The notes beneath the pieces are model-generated. The model was not told the DNA's origin. It saw nothing but the letters and a program-made list of their open reading frames with translations, and did no database searches. The position numbers and the translations under genes were made by a program. A stretch of 64,000 nt of DNA from Nocardioides marmorisolisilvae (GTDB lineage Bacteria > Actinomycetota > Actinomycetes > Propionibacteriales > Nocardioidaceae): assembly GCF_031656915.1 (NCBI RefSeq), contig NZ_CP134227.1, forward strand, positions 744,001-808,000, in the 5' to 3' direction. Numbering within the stretch: the first letter of the stretch is position 1; the number at the start of each line of letters is the position of its first letter. Shown here in pieces: positions 9,815 through 18,034 of this stretch.

Positions 9815-10786
9815 CTAGCTCCCCTCGCTGGAGTGACCGGGGAAGACGTGCGCCTCGGGGTCGATCACCACGGCGGCATTGTTGACCGCAGTGGCAACCT
9901 CACCGAAGCCGGTGGCGATCAGCCGCACCTTGCCCGGGTACTCGTTGATGTCTCCGGCGGCGAAGACCCGCGGAAGGTTGGTGCGCATCGCCGAGTCGAC
10001 CACGATGTGCCGCTTGTCCAGCTCGAGGCCCCAGTCCTTCATCGCCGAGAGGTCCGCGACGAAGCCCAGCGCGGCGACGACCGACTGTGCGGGTCGGGTG
10101 AGCACCTCGCCGTCCTTGCGGCTGATCTCGACACCCTCGACCCGGCCGTCGCCCAGAATCCGGGTCACCTCGGCGTTGACCACCACCTCGGTGGGCCCCG
10201 CGAGGACCGCGTCGACGGTCGCCTGGTGGGCTCGGAACGCGTCACGTCGATGCACCAGGGTGACCGACTTCGCGATCGGCTGCAGGCTGTGGGCCCAGTC
10301 GAAGGCGCTGTCCCCTCCACCGACGATCACGACCTCGCGGCCGGCGTACTCGGCGAAGGACGGCACGAAGAACACCAGTCCGCGACCCTCCCAGCCGTCG
10401 CCGGCCGGCAGAGCCCGCGGCGTGAACTTGCCGATGCCGGCGGTGATGATGACGGCCTTGGCGGTGACGGTGGCGCCGTCGTCGAGGGTCATGGTCACCC
10501 CGGTAGCCGCGTCGGTCTCCAGGCCGACGGCCGTGCGCTCGAGGAGGTACGTCGGGTTCGCGCTGGCGGCCTGCTGCACCAGCTGCTCGACCAGCTCGCG
10601 GCCCTTGATCATCGGGAAGCCGCCGACGTCGAGGATCTCCTTCTCCGGGTAGAGGGCGGAGACCTGACCACCGAGCTCGGGCAGCGAGTCGACCAGGGTG
10701 ACGCGGAAGCCGCGGAAACCTGCGTAGTACGCACCGAACAGGCCGGCAGGGCCCGCGCCGACGATCAGCAGATCGGTGTCGACCAT
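9815..10786 (-). CDS. Thioredoxin-reductase-like ferredoxin-NADP+ reductase
   Basis: The 323-residue flavoprotein has the FAD loop GAGPAGLFGAYYAGFRG near 8-24 and the NADPH loop VIVGGGDSAFDWA near 150-162. Its C-terminal FGEVATAVNNAA motif is typical of the FAD-dependent, TrxR-like ferredoxin reductases (Bacillus YumC / Chlorobium type). The CxxC redox pair of true thioredoxin reductases is absent. It most likely transfers electrons from NADPH to the ferredoxin encoded at 9106. The ATG at 10786 is preferred because GAGGAG precedes it; an in-frame ATG at 10798 has no such site. An exact palindromic KstR operator begins 15 bp upstream, making this the first gene of a KstR-regulated operon. Confidence 0.85.
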   Translation of the reverse strand: MVDTDLLIVGAGPAGLFGAYYAGFRGFRVTLVDSLPELGGQVSALYPEKEILDVGGFPMIKGRELVEQLVQQAASANPTYLLERTAVGLETDAATGVTMTLDDGATVTAKAVIITAGIGKFTPRALPAGDGWEGRGLVFFVPSFAEYAGREVVIVGGGDSAFDWAHSLQPIAKSVTLVHRRDAFRAHQATVDAVLAGPTEVVVNAEVTRILGDGRVEGVEISRKDGEVLTRPAQSVVAALGFVADLSAMKDWGLELDKRHIVVDSAMRTNLPRVFAAGDINEYPGKVRLIATGFGEVATAVNNAAVVIDPEAHVFPGHSSEGS

Positions 10787-10800
10787 CTCGCTCCTCATAG

Positions 10801-10814
10801 TAGAACAGGTTCTA
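10801..10814. promoter_or_regulatory. KstR-type operator 3 (exact, perfectly palindromic core)
   Basis: TAGAACAGGTTCTA matches TnnAACnnGTTnnA fully, and its TAGAAC/GTTCTA arms are perfect inverted repeats. It lies directly upstream of the ferredoxin reductase gene, the first of the reductase / split-barrel / ferredoxin / SDR run. Confidence 0.8.
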
Positions 10815-10819
10815 ATTTA

Positions 10820-11560
10820 TCAGAATGCATCCAGCTTCGACATCAGCCACTGGCCATTGTCGCGGGTGAGGGTGACCACGACCCGGTTCTCGTTCAGCTG
10901 CTGGGTCTTGACCCCCTTCGCCGTCGTCGTCTGGTTGACGAACTCGAGGACCCGCGCCTCGTCGCTCGTCGCGCTGATGAGGGCGCTGGAGCGCACCGTC
11001 GCGTCGAGCACCAGCCCGCGCTTGATCACCTGGCTGCGCACCTTGGACAGGGTGCTGGCGTACTCCTTCTGCATCGACGCCGTCATCGACTTCTCTGCGG
11101 CCGCGGTGTCCTTGTCGAAGGTCTTCGCGTGGTAGGACAGCGCCGCCTTGGTCATCCGCGCCGCCTGGTCCATCAGCACCGCGCGAGTGGCCGGCGAGGT
11201 GATCTCGCCACCGGGCGCGGTGTCACGATGGTTGTGCCGGTAGGTGAGCACCAGGGCCACCGCGGCCACGACGATCGCCACCGACAGCACGACGGTCACC
11301 AGCGGATGAGAGGCGCGGGAGGCGGCGCTGGGTGCGTGCTCGGAGGGTGCCGGCTCGAGAGGTGCCAACTCGGGCGCTCGCTCGGGTGCCGGTTCGGGTG
11401 CCGGCTCGGGTGCCGGTGCCGCCTCGGAGGGTGCCGGTTCGGGTGCCGGTGCCGCGGCGAGGTCCGATCCGCAGTAACGGCACCGGATCGCGGCGGCCTT
11501 GATGACCTCCGCGCAGTACGGGCAGAGCTTCTCGTCCGGGGCCAGGTCGGGGGTGGTCAT
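10820..11560 (-). CDS. Mce-associated membrane protein with N-terminal zinc ribbon
   Basis: Three parts can be seen in the 246 residues: a zinc-ribbon-like C13-x2-C16...C27-x2-C30, a low-complexity linker made almost wholly of Pro, Ala and Glu (about 35-85), and one membrane helix (about 88-112). An external domain typical of Mce-associated (Mas) proteins ends in NGQWLMSKLDAF. Mas proteins stabilise or assist Mce importers on the outer face of the membrane; the cytoplasmic zinc ribbon is an uncommon addition. The ATG at 11560 overlaps the preceding stop as ATGA, so it is the last gene of the mce4-like operon. Its stop lies 6 bp from a KstR operator that serves the next operon. Confidence 0.75.
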   Translation of the reverse strand: MTTPDLAPDEKLCPYCAEVIKAAAIRCRYCGSDLAAAPAPEPAPSEAAPAPEPAPEPAPERAPELAPLEPAPSEHAPSAASRASHPLVTVVLSVAIVVAAVALVLTYRHNHRDTAPGGEITSPATRAVLMDQAARMTKAALSYHAKTFDKDTAAAEKSMTASMQKEYASTLSKVRSQVIKRGLVLDATVRSSALISATSDEARVLEFVNQTTTAKGVKTQQLNENRVVVTLTRDNGQWLMSKLDAF

Positions 11561-12108
11561 GAGACGAAGTCCAGTCCGCTCATCTTCCAGCCCTGGGCGG
11601 TGTGCGTCATCTCGATCTTCAGACGGTAGTAGCGGCACACCGCTCCGGCGTGCGGGCACTGCTTGGTTGCCCTCTGCTTGCCCGTGGAGCTGTTCTTGAC
11701 CACCGCGTCCGCCGCGACGAACACCGTCGCTGTGCTCGCGCCGACGTCCGTGAGCCCGACCTGCCGGACCTTCCCGGTGGAGACCGACTTGGCCGCCTCG
11801 GCGGCAGCCTTGAGGTTCACCTTGGTGTGGGAGTACTGCGCGCGGAACTTCCCGGTCGCGCCGGCCAGCACCTTGGCGATGAGCGGGTCCATGTCTCGGT
11901 AGTCGACGTCGAGGAACGCCGCCACCTCCTTGCTGGTCGCGGCCTTGACCGCGGCGTACCGCTGCGATGCCCCGCGCGTCGCCTCTGCCTGCGGCGAGGG
12001 CCCCTGGACCAGCACGATGACCAGGGCTGCAACCACGCCCAGGAGGACAGCGCCCAGCACCAGGTTCACCGGGCCGAGGGTGCGCCCGGTGTCACGATCT
12101 CCAGTCAC
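11557..12108 (-). CDS. Mce-associated membrane protein
   Basis: The 183-residue protein has one N-terminal membrane helix (NLVLGAVLLGVVAALVIVLV, about 14-33) and an external domain with VAAFLDVDYRDMD, TGKFRAQYSHTK and a final WKMSGLDFVS, the usual pattern of Mas proteins downstream of mceF. Two cysteines (CPHAGAVC) could form a disulfide outside. The GTG at 12108 overlaps the mceF stop as GTGA, and the gene overlaps the zinc-ribbon Mas gene by 4 bp. It is presumably a subunit or stabiliser of the adjacent Mce4-type importer. Confidence 0.8.
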   Translation of the reverse strand: MTGDRDTGRTLGPVNLVLGAVLLGVVAALVIVLVQGPSPQAEATRGASQRYAAVKAATSKEVAAFLDVDYRDMDPLIAKVLAGATGKFRAQYSHTKVNLKAAAEAAKSVSTGKVRQVGLTDVGASTATVFVAADAVVKNSSTGKQRATKQCPHAGAVCRYYRLKIEMTHTAQGWKMSGLDFVS

Positions 12109-13415
12109 CGGGCCGCGCCCGACCTTCCCGCGCCCGACGCCACCGGACCGATCAAGAGCTGCTGCCACGCGTTGCTGCCGAACACCGAGTCCAGACCTCC
12201 CTGTGAGCTCACCCTGACCCGACGGCCGTTGCCGGCGTAGGCCACTCCCGTACGGGCATCGTACGGGGCGACCCGGTACGCCGAAGACGTCGACGCGTCG
12301 AGCCCCGGTGCCATGTTCACGCCTCGTTGCTCGATGGGGTCGGACCCGGTGTAACCCGGCTGCGCCCGCGGGTCGGTGCACTTGGCCGGGAAGAGCGGCA
12401 GGTCGCGCAGGTCGTTCCCGTTCGGCCAGTCCTTAGCCGGCATGTAGCCCTGGGTGCACGGCGGTGTGGTGTAGGAGTACTGCATGTTGAGGTGCCCGTA
12501 GCCGTCGCCCGGGGTGCCGGTGAAGCCGTTGGAGACCACAGCGGGGAAGGTCACCAGGGTCTGCTCCAGGGCAGGCAACCGGGCGGTGACCACCTGGTTC
12601 ACCGTCACCAGGTTGCTGATGAAGACCGGCAGCACCGGCTCCAGGCCGGTGAGCAGGGAGTTGACCTCCCGCACCGCCGGGCCGCCGCCCTGCAGGATCG
12701 TGCGCAGCTGTGGGTCGGAGACCTTCAGCGTCTGGCTCAGCCGGGCCAGGCCGCGGGCGAACGACACGATGTCACCCTTGTGGGCCTGCTGGGTGCGGAG
12801 CACGTCCTTGCCGGAGTCGAGCAGCCTGATCGTGGCGTCCTGGTGCGCCCGCGCCTGTTGCACGAAGGTGCTCCCCGAGTCGACGATCCGGCCCAGGGCA
12901 TCGGCGTTGCCCTGGAAGACCTGCCCGAGCTCCTTGACGACCGAGCGCAGGTCGTTTCCGTTGACCGAGCTGACGAACCTGGACAGCTTCGTGAGCAGGT
13001 CGTTCGTCGACTCCGGGAGGCTCGCACGGGTGCCGACGAAGGTGTGGCCGGCGCCGGCGTACGGGCCCTGCGACGAAGGCGGCTCGAAGTCGAGGTACTG
13101 CTCGCCTACCGCAGTCAGGTTGTGCACCGAGAACGGCGAGTCCACTGGAATGTGGGTGCCCTGCGCTAGCGACAGGGTCGCCCGCACGCCGTCACGGGTG
13201 ACCTGCATGCCGGACACCTTGCCCACCTTCACGCCCCGGTAGTCGACCTCGCTGCCGACGTAGAGACCGCCGGAGCCGGGCAGGGTGGCATGCACGGTCA
13301 GCCCACGGCCGAGCACGCGGTCGACGATGCCGAGATAGCTGGCCGCGACGTAGACGATGCCCACGGCCGCGAGCAGCACGAAGGTGATCAGCCGGACCTT
13401 CACTCCCCGGGTCAT
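12105..13415 (-). CDS. mce4F: Mce-family substrate-binding protein, MceF position
   Basis: The 436-residue protein has an N-terminal membrane helix (about 8-28), an MCE/MlaD domain at about 38-115 with GSEVDYRGVKVGKV, and a long helical tail of about 200 residues. A Cys/Pro/Tyr-rich C-terminal segment (PPCTQGYMPAKDWP) is usual for MceF proteins. In Mce complexes six such chains form a tube carrying lipid between cell envelope and permease. The ATG at 13415 overlaps the mceE stop as ATGA. The mce4 type is inferred from the KstR operator ahead of the operon and from the neighbouring Rv3502c/Rv3503c-like genes. Confidence 0.88.
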   Translation of the reverse strand: MTRGVKVRLITFVLLAAVGIVYVAASYLGIVDRVLGRGLTVHATLPGSGGLYVGSEVDYRGVKVGKVSGMQVTRDGVRATLSLAQGTHIPVDSPFSVHNLTAVGEQYLDFEPPSSQGPYAGAGHTFVGTRASLPESTNDLLTKLSRFVSSVNGNDLRSVVKELGQVFQGNADALGRIVDSGSTFVQQARAHQDATIRLLDSGKDVLRTQQAHKGDIVSFARGLARLSQTLKVSDPQLRTILQGGGPAVREVNSLLTGLEPVLPVFISNLVTVNQVVTARLPALEQTLVTFPAVVSNGFTGTPGDGYGHLNMQYSYTTPPCTQGYMPAKDWPNGNDLRDLPLFPAKCTDPRAQPGYTGSDPIEQRGVNMAPGLDASTSSAYRVAPYDARTGVAYAGNGRRVRVSSQGGLDSVFGSNAWQQLLIGPVASGAGRSGAAR

Positions 13416-14788
13416 CGGCCACCTCCCAGCAGCCCGAGCAGGCCGCCGGACGGAGCCGACGACCCGAGACCGAGTCCGCCGAGCAGACCGCCTGACGACG
13501 ACCCGCTGCCCAGGCCGAGCCCGCCGAGGTCGATCCCCTTCAAGGGGTTGGACCGAGCCTTCGCGTGGGTCCTGATGCGCCGTGGCGTGCCCGATGTCGT
13601 GGTTGAGGCGCTGGACGCGGGCACCGGGGCGCAGAACAGGTTCACCTTGAGTGCGCTGCACAACGCCGACATCAGTTGGCCGCACGACTCCTGACCGGCG
13701 TAGACCGCACACAGCTGGCTGACGTTCGGCAGCCCCGTGTCACCGCCCTTGAGCGCTGCACTAAGGACCTTGTTGAGGTCGAAGTCCATCGCGAACAGTG
13801 CGTTCGAGTAGTCACCCTTGGCGAGTGACGCGGCCTCCTTGGGGAACGGGAAGCTCGCCATCATCATCACACCGCGGGGCAGGGAGTTGCCGGCATCGGC
13901 CAGCCGACGAAGCGTCGGCGCGAGATGGCGCAGTGTCCCCACGATGTTGGCCTTGCTGCGGTGGATCACCCGGGTGCCGACCCTCCCGAGCTCGTCGAGT
14001 GAGCGCAGCATCTTCATCAGAGCACCGTGCTGCTGGTTGAGCACCTTCAGCGCCGGCCCGAAGGAGTCGATGGCGGCGCCGACCGTCTTCTTCTCCCTGT
14101 TCAGGGTCGCTGTCAGCCGGTTGATCGACTCCATCGCGCTGATGATGTCGTCCTTCTGGCCGTCCAGCGAGGTAGCCAGCGCGTCGACCTGGCTGAGCAG
14201 GTCGCGGATGTCGGACTGTCGTCCGTCCATCATCTTGTTCAGCTCCGCGCTGATCGTCTTGAGCTGCCCGACGCCTCCGCCGGAGAGCAGGAACGACAGC
14301 GCGCCCAGCACCTCCTCCACCTCGGGGTTGCGAGTGGTGCGGGAGAGCGGGATGAAGGCACCGTCGGTCAACCGGCCGTCCTTCGCGACGCTCGCACCGG
14401 GCGGCTTCAGCAGCGCGATGTACTTCTCCCCCAGCAGGCTGGTCTGGCGTACGTCGGCCTCTGCGTTGCTCGGCAGCACGATGTCCTTGCGGACGGTCAT
14501 CGTCACGCGGGCGTGCCAGCCGACCCGACGGACCGAGTCGACCTGCCCGACCGGGACGTCGTTGGCCATCACCAGCGTGCGCGGCACCACGTTGACCACG
14601 TCGTTGAAGTCGGCGGTGACCTGGTAGCCGTCGGAGCTGCTCACCACCTTGCCGGGCAGAGGCAGGTCGTAGGCGCCGTGGAAGCCGCAGCCGCTCAGGG
14701 CCAGCGCACCCACGGCGGCGAGGATCACGAGGGTCCAGTGCGCCCGCGGTCGCGAGGCGACGGCTCGGCGAGGGGTCCTTCGTGTCAT
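13412..14788 (-). CDS. mce4E: Mce-family lipoprotein, MceE position
   Basis: This 458-residue Mce protein carries a lipoprotein signal: a hydrophobic stretch ending in LALSGC with Cys34 as the acylation site, as in LprN-type MceE proteins. The MCE domain follows (TADFNDVVNVVP..., about 55-130), then a helical coiled region, and a Gly/Ser/Leu-rich tail with repeated GLGLGS and GGLLG motifs. It anchors one chain of the hexameric lipid tube in the membrane. The ATG at 14788 overlaps the mceD stop by one base (TGATG); an in-frame GTG one codon earlier is equally possible. Confidence 0.88.
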   Translation of the reverse strand: MTRRTPRRAVASRPRAHWTLVILAAVGALALSGCGFHGAYDLPLPGKVVSSSDGYQVTADFNDVVNVVPRTLVMANDVPVGQVDSVRRVGWHARVTMTVRKDIVLPSNAEADVRQTSLLGEKYIALLKPPGASVAKDGRLTDGAFIPLSRTTRNPEVEEVLGALSFLLSGGGVGQLKTISAELNKMMDGRQSDIRDLLSQVDALATSLDGQKDDIISAMESINRLTATLNREKKTVGAAIDSFGPALKVLNQQHGALMKMLRSLDELGRVGTRVIHRSKANIVGTLRHLAPTLRRLADAGNSLPRGVMMMASFPFPKEAASLAKGDYSNALFAMDFDLNKVLSAALKGGDTGLPNVSQLCAVYAGQESCGQLMSALCSALKVNLFCAPVPASSASTTTSGTPRRIRTHAKARSNPLKGIDLGGLGLGSGSSSGGLLGGLGLGSSAPSGGLLGLLGGGR

Positions 14789-15948
14789 CACAGACCTCCC
14801 CCGAGCAGCCCGCCGAGCCCGTTCGCCGGGGCGGCCGCCCCCATCCCACTGGTGCCCGGGGTCGGCGCCGACAGCAGCCCGGCACCGAGATCGGCGGCGT
14901 TGGGCAGCAGCGCCTTGAGCAGGGTGCAGGCCTGGTCTGCGTTGGGCATGTGGTTGACCTGGACCACGTTGCAGATCATGTTGCCGAAGTCGAGCGCGGT
15001 CGGACCGAGCTGCAGTCGGATCCCGACGGTCCCGGTCTTCGGGTCGAACGCCTCGGCCAGGTTGCCCAGACCGAGCGGTGCCAGCGTGAGCACCTTCGCC
15101 AGGGTCTGCTTCTTGCGGGCCAGCACACCGACGGTGGTGGTGAGCTGCTTGATGTCGCCCACGAGCATGCCCTTGTTGTCGTGCACGAAGTTGCGCACCG
15201 TCGAGAGCGCGTTCGCGATCGCCACCAGTGCCTTGCGCAGGTCGCCTCGCTCACCGGCGAGCTGGGTCGAGGCCTGGGACAGGTGGTCCATGAACCGGCC
15301 GACCACCTTGTCGTTGGCCTGCAGGGTCTGGGTGACGGACGCCAGGCTGTCGACGGTGTCGAACAGCTGGCCGGAGTTGTCGCCGAGCGTCTGCACCGCG
15401 CCCGCCAGGTTGGCCAGCATCTGGTGTCCGAGCCTGCCGTTTCCCTTCAACGCGTGCGCACCCGACCGCAGCAGCTGGTTGAGTGCGCCGGACTTGTTCG
15501 CCCCGTTGGGGCCGAGCGCGTTGGTCAGGTCCGCGAGGCTGGAGTAGATCTGGTCGAGCTCGACCGGGACCGCGGTACGCGAGATCGGGATGTCGCCACC
15601 GTCGGGCAGCGTCGCGCCGCCGCCGTACGCCGGGGCCAGTTGCACGAACCGGTCCGCGACGAGCGTCGGGGTGACCACCGCTGCCTTCACGTCGGCCGGC
15701 AGCCGGTACTTCGCGTCGTACTCGATGTCGACCCTGACGCTGTCGCCCTCGGGCACGACGGCGGTGACGCGTCCCACCGGCACTCCCATGATGTCGACGT
15801 CGGTGCCCTTGTAGACGCTGACCGCCTGCGGGAAGTGGGCGGTGACGGTCCGGGTGCCGGAGCCGCCGGAGAACGCGAGGAAGCCGGCAACCACTGCGAG
15901 GGCGAGTACGACGGCGGCGAGGACACGACCGTTGATCCGGGAGAGCAT
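14788..15948 (-). CDS. mce4D: Mce-family protein, MceD position
   Basis: In this 386-residue protein an N-terminal membrane helix (about 8-27) is followed by the MCE domain with VYKGTDVDIMGVPVGRV (about 45-61) and ISRTAVPVELDQIY. A helical region and a Gly/Ala-rich tail ending in GLGGLLGGG come after. It is expected to be a transmembrane-anchored chain of the Mce hexamer. The ATG at 15948 overlaps the mceC stop in a TGATG junction; a GTG at 15951 is the alternative. Order and overlaps within the operon fit mceA-F exactly. Confidence 0.88.
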   Translation of the reverse strand: MLSRINGRVLAAVVLALAVVAGFLAFSGGSGTRTVTAHFPQAVSVYKGTDVDIMGVPVGRVTAVVPEGDSVRVDIEYDAKYRLPADVKAAVVTPTLVADRFVQLAPAYGGGATLPDGGDIPISRTAVPVELDQIYSSLADLTNALGPNGANKSGALNQLLRSGAHALKGNGRLGHQMLANLAGAVQTLGDNSGQLFDTVDSLASVTQTLQANDKVVGRFMDHLSQASTQLAGERGDLRKALVAIANALSTVRNFVHDNKGMLVGDIKQLTTTVGVLARKKQTLAKVLTLAPLGLGNLAEAFDPKTGTVGIRLQLGPTALDFGNMICNVVQVNHMPNADQACTLLKALLPNAADLGAGLLSAPTPGTSGMGAAAPANGLGGLLGGGL

Positions 15949-16931
15949 CACTTGTACGTCCTCTTCCCCGGCGCGAACTCACCGGTCGCGAGGTTCACCA
16001 GGTTCGGCACGTAGGCGTCGAACCAGGGGCCGGTCCCGATGATGTTGATCAGGATCGACGCGTAGGGACCGTAGTTCTTGATCGTGTCGCTCAGCTCCTG
16101 CTTGCGCTGGTTCAAGAACGTGAGGGCGCGGTGCAGCTCGTCGAGTGCCGGCCCGATCTGCTTCTGGTTGTCCGCGGCCAGTCCGCGCAGCTGTACGGCG
16201 AGCGTGCGGGCGTTGACCAAGAGCGAGTGGATGGCTGCGCGCCTGCGGATCAGCTCGCGGAACACCAGGTCGCCCTGCTTCATCAACGTGACCAGGTCGC
16301 CCTTGCGCTGGTCGATGAGGTGGGTGACGTGCTGGGCGTGGGTGAGGAGCGCGCTGATGTCACCGTCACGCGACGCGATCGTCCGGGACAGCCGCGAGAG
16401 ACCGGTGAAGCTCGACCGCACCTGCGGCGCCGCCGCGTCGATGGTCGTGGCAAGCGTGCTCAGCGCCTTCGAGAGCTGAGGCTTGTTGATCTTCTCGGTG
16501 GTGTGGGTCAGCTCGCCGAGCGTGCCCACGATGTCGTAGCCGGCACTGGTCCGGTCCAGCGGGATCGTCGAGCCGCCCGATAGCGTCCCCGACCCCTTCG
16601 GCACGAGTTGGAGGTACTTCTCACCGAGGAGGTTGAGCACCTGCACCGAGGCCGTCGTACGGTCCCCGAGCTCGGCGTGATGGACGTCGAAGTCGACCAC
16701 CACCTTGGTCCCCTCGACATGCAGCGCGTTCACGCGCCCCACGCGGATCCCGGCGATCTCGACGATGTTGCCGACGTGCAGCCCACTGGCGTCGGTGAGC
16801 TCGGCGTGGAAGCCGGTCCCCCGGAAGCCCGGGAACTTCTGCAGGTTGAACGAGGCGGCCATCGCCAGCGCCAGCACCAGCAGCGCGATGGCGCCCATCC
16901 TCATCAGGTGGCGGTCGGTACGGCGGGCCAT
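15948..16931 (-). CDS. mce4C: Mce-family protein, MceC position
   Basis: The 327-residue protein has a membrane helix at about 12-30, an MCE domain (ASGLHVGNIVEIAGIRVGRV, about 47-66), VLNLLGEKYLQLVPKGSG, and a helical tail without low-complexity extension. The family role is one chain of the lipid-transfer hexamer between YrbE permease and outer envelope. The ATG at 16931 overlaps the mceB stop (TGATG). The C-terminus ends shortly after GTGPWFDAYVPNLVN, a motif commonly found at the end of MceC proteins. Confidence 0.88.
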   Translation of the reverse strand: MARRTDRHLMRMGAIALLVLALAMAASFNLQKFPGFRGTGFHAELTDASGLHVGNIVEIAGIRVGRVNALHVEGTKVVVDFDVHHAELGDRTTASVQVLNLLGEKYLQLVPKGSGTLSGGSTIPLDRTSAGYDIVGTLGELTHTTEKINKPQLSKALSTLATTIDAAAPQVRSSFTGLSRLSRTIASRDGDISALLTHAQHVTHLIDQRKGDLVTLMKQGDLVFRELIRRRAAIHSLLVNARTLAVQLRGLAADNQKQIGPALDELHRALTFLNQRKQELSDTIKNYGPYASILINIIGTGPWFDAYVPNLVNLATGEFAPGKRTYK

Positions 16932-18034
16932 CAGTCGCACCTCTTGGCCGTGCTGTAGACCGACATGTTCTCGTTGATCTGCTGCTGGAGCTTGACCATC
17001 ATCTGGTCCAGCGGGGCTCCGGCGGCGCCGAGTCCGAGCAGCTGCCCGAGCTTGGGCAGGATCACCTTCCCGGTGAAGTCGCAGAGGTAGTAGTTGTACC
17101 AGGAGCCGAAGGTGCCGATCCTGGCCTGGCGACGAAGCGTCGTCGGCAGCCGCTTGAGGGTGTCCGACATCAGCTTCTGGTTGGCCGGTCGGTTCAGGAT
17201 GCTCATCACCCGGCGCAGCTGGGCGATGTCCTGCTTGGCGTAGGGGCGCGCGCCGGTGACGAGGCCGGCGACCTCATGGGTCAGGCTCGAGACGTTCTGC
17301 AGCGACGCCCCGATCGCCTTCCTGTCGGTGGAGAGGTGGCCGAGCCAGTCCCGCAGCTGGACGACGAGCCGGGTGAGCTGTTGATGCCGGTCGTCGACGG
17401 TCTTCAGGGTCCCGGAGAGGTTGGAGATCACCTCGCCGACGAGCTGGTCACGGTCCGCCAGTGCGTTGGTCAGCGATGCGGTCCGGGCCAGCAGTCCCTG
17501 GATCGTGCCGCCCTCGCCCTGCAGGACCCGCACGAGGTTCATCGACAGCTTGTTGACGTCGGCGGGGGTGAGTGCCTGGAACAGCGGCTGGAAGCCGTTG
17601 AAGAGCGCGGTGAGGTCCAGCGCCGGGGTGGTCTGCGACATCGGGATCGTCGCCCCCGGTCGGAGCCTCGGTGCTCCGGGCTTGCCCTGGGTGAGTGCCA
17701 GGTAGCGATCGCCGACCAGGTTGAGGAACCGCACCTGGGCGCCGGAGGCGGTGGTCATCGGCACTCCGGACTGGACCTTGAACGTCACGATCGCGTGGTC
17801 ACGGCCCTCGAGTGAGACGTCCTTGACCTCTCCGACCGAGACACCGGCGACGCGTACGTCATCGCCCTTCTTCAGCTCGCTCGCGCTCGAGAACAGCGCG
17901 TGGTACTGGCTCTGGCTGCCGAAGCCGAAGTGGCCCATGATCACCGCCAGCAGCCCCGTGACCAGGATCGACACCAGCGTGAAGATGCCCAGCTTGACCG
18001 CCGCGATCGCGGTCTTCGTGTTCCGCCCGCTCAT
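16931..18034 (-). CDS. mce4B: Mce-family protein, MceB position
   Basis: This 367-residue protein has a membrane helix at about 12-34 and an MCE domain with ELKKGDDVRVAGVSVGEV (about 52-69). VRFLNLVGDRYLAL and the MceB-typical helical region with VLQGEGGTIQGLLA follow. Near the C-terminus, SWYNYYLCDFTGKV matches the conserved WxNxYxC ending of MceB proteins. The ATG at 18034 overlaps the mceA stop as ATGA; a longer frame to 18133 lies inside mceA and is rejected. Confidence 0.88.
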   Translation of the reverse strand: MSGRNTKTAIAAVKLGIFTLVSILVTGLLAVIMGHFGFGSQSQYHALFSSASELKKGDDVRVAGVSVGEVKDVSLEGRDHAIVTFKVQSGVPMTTASGAQVRFLNLVGDRYLALTQGKPGAPRLRPGATIPMSQTTPALDLTALFNGFQPLFQALTPADVNKLSMNLVRVLQGEGGTIQGLLARTASLTNALADRDQLVGEVISNLSGTLKTVDDRHQQLTRLVVQLRDWLGHLSTDRKAIGASLQNVSSLTHEVAGLVTGARPYAKQDIAQLRRVMSILNRPANQKLMSDTLKRLPTTLRRQARIGTFGSWYNYYLCDFTGKVILPKLGQLLGLGAAGAPLDQMMVKLQQQINENMSVYSTAKRCD

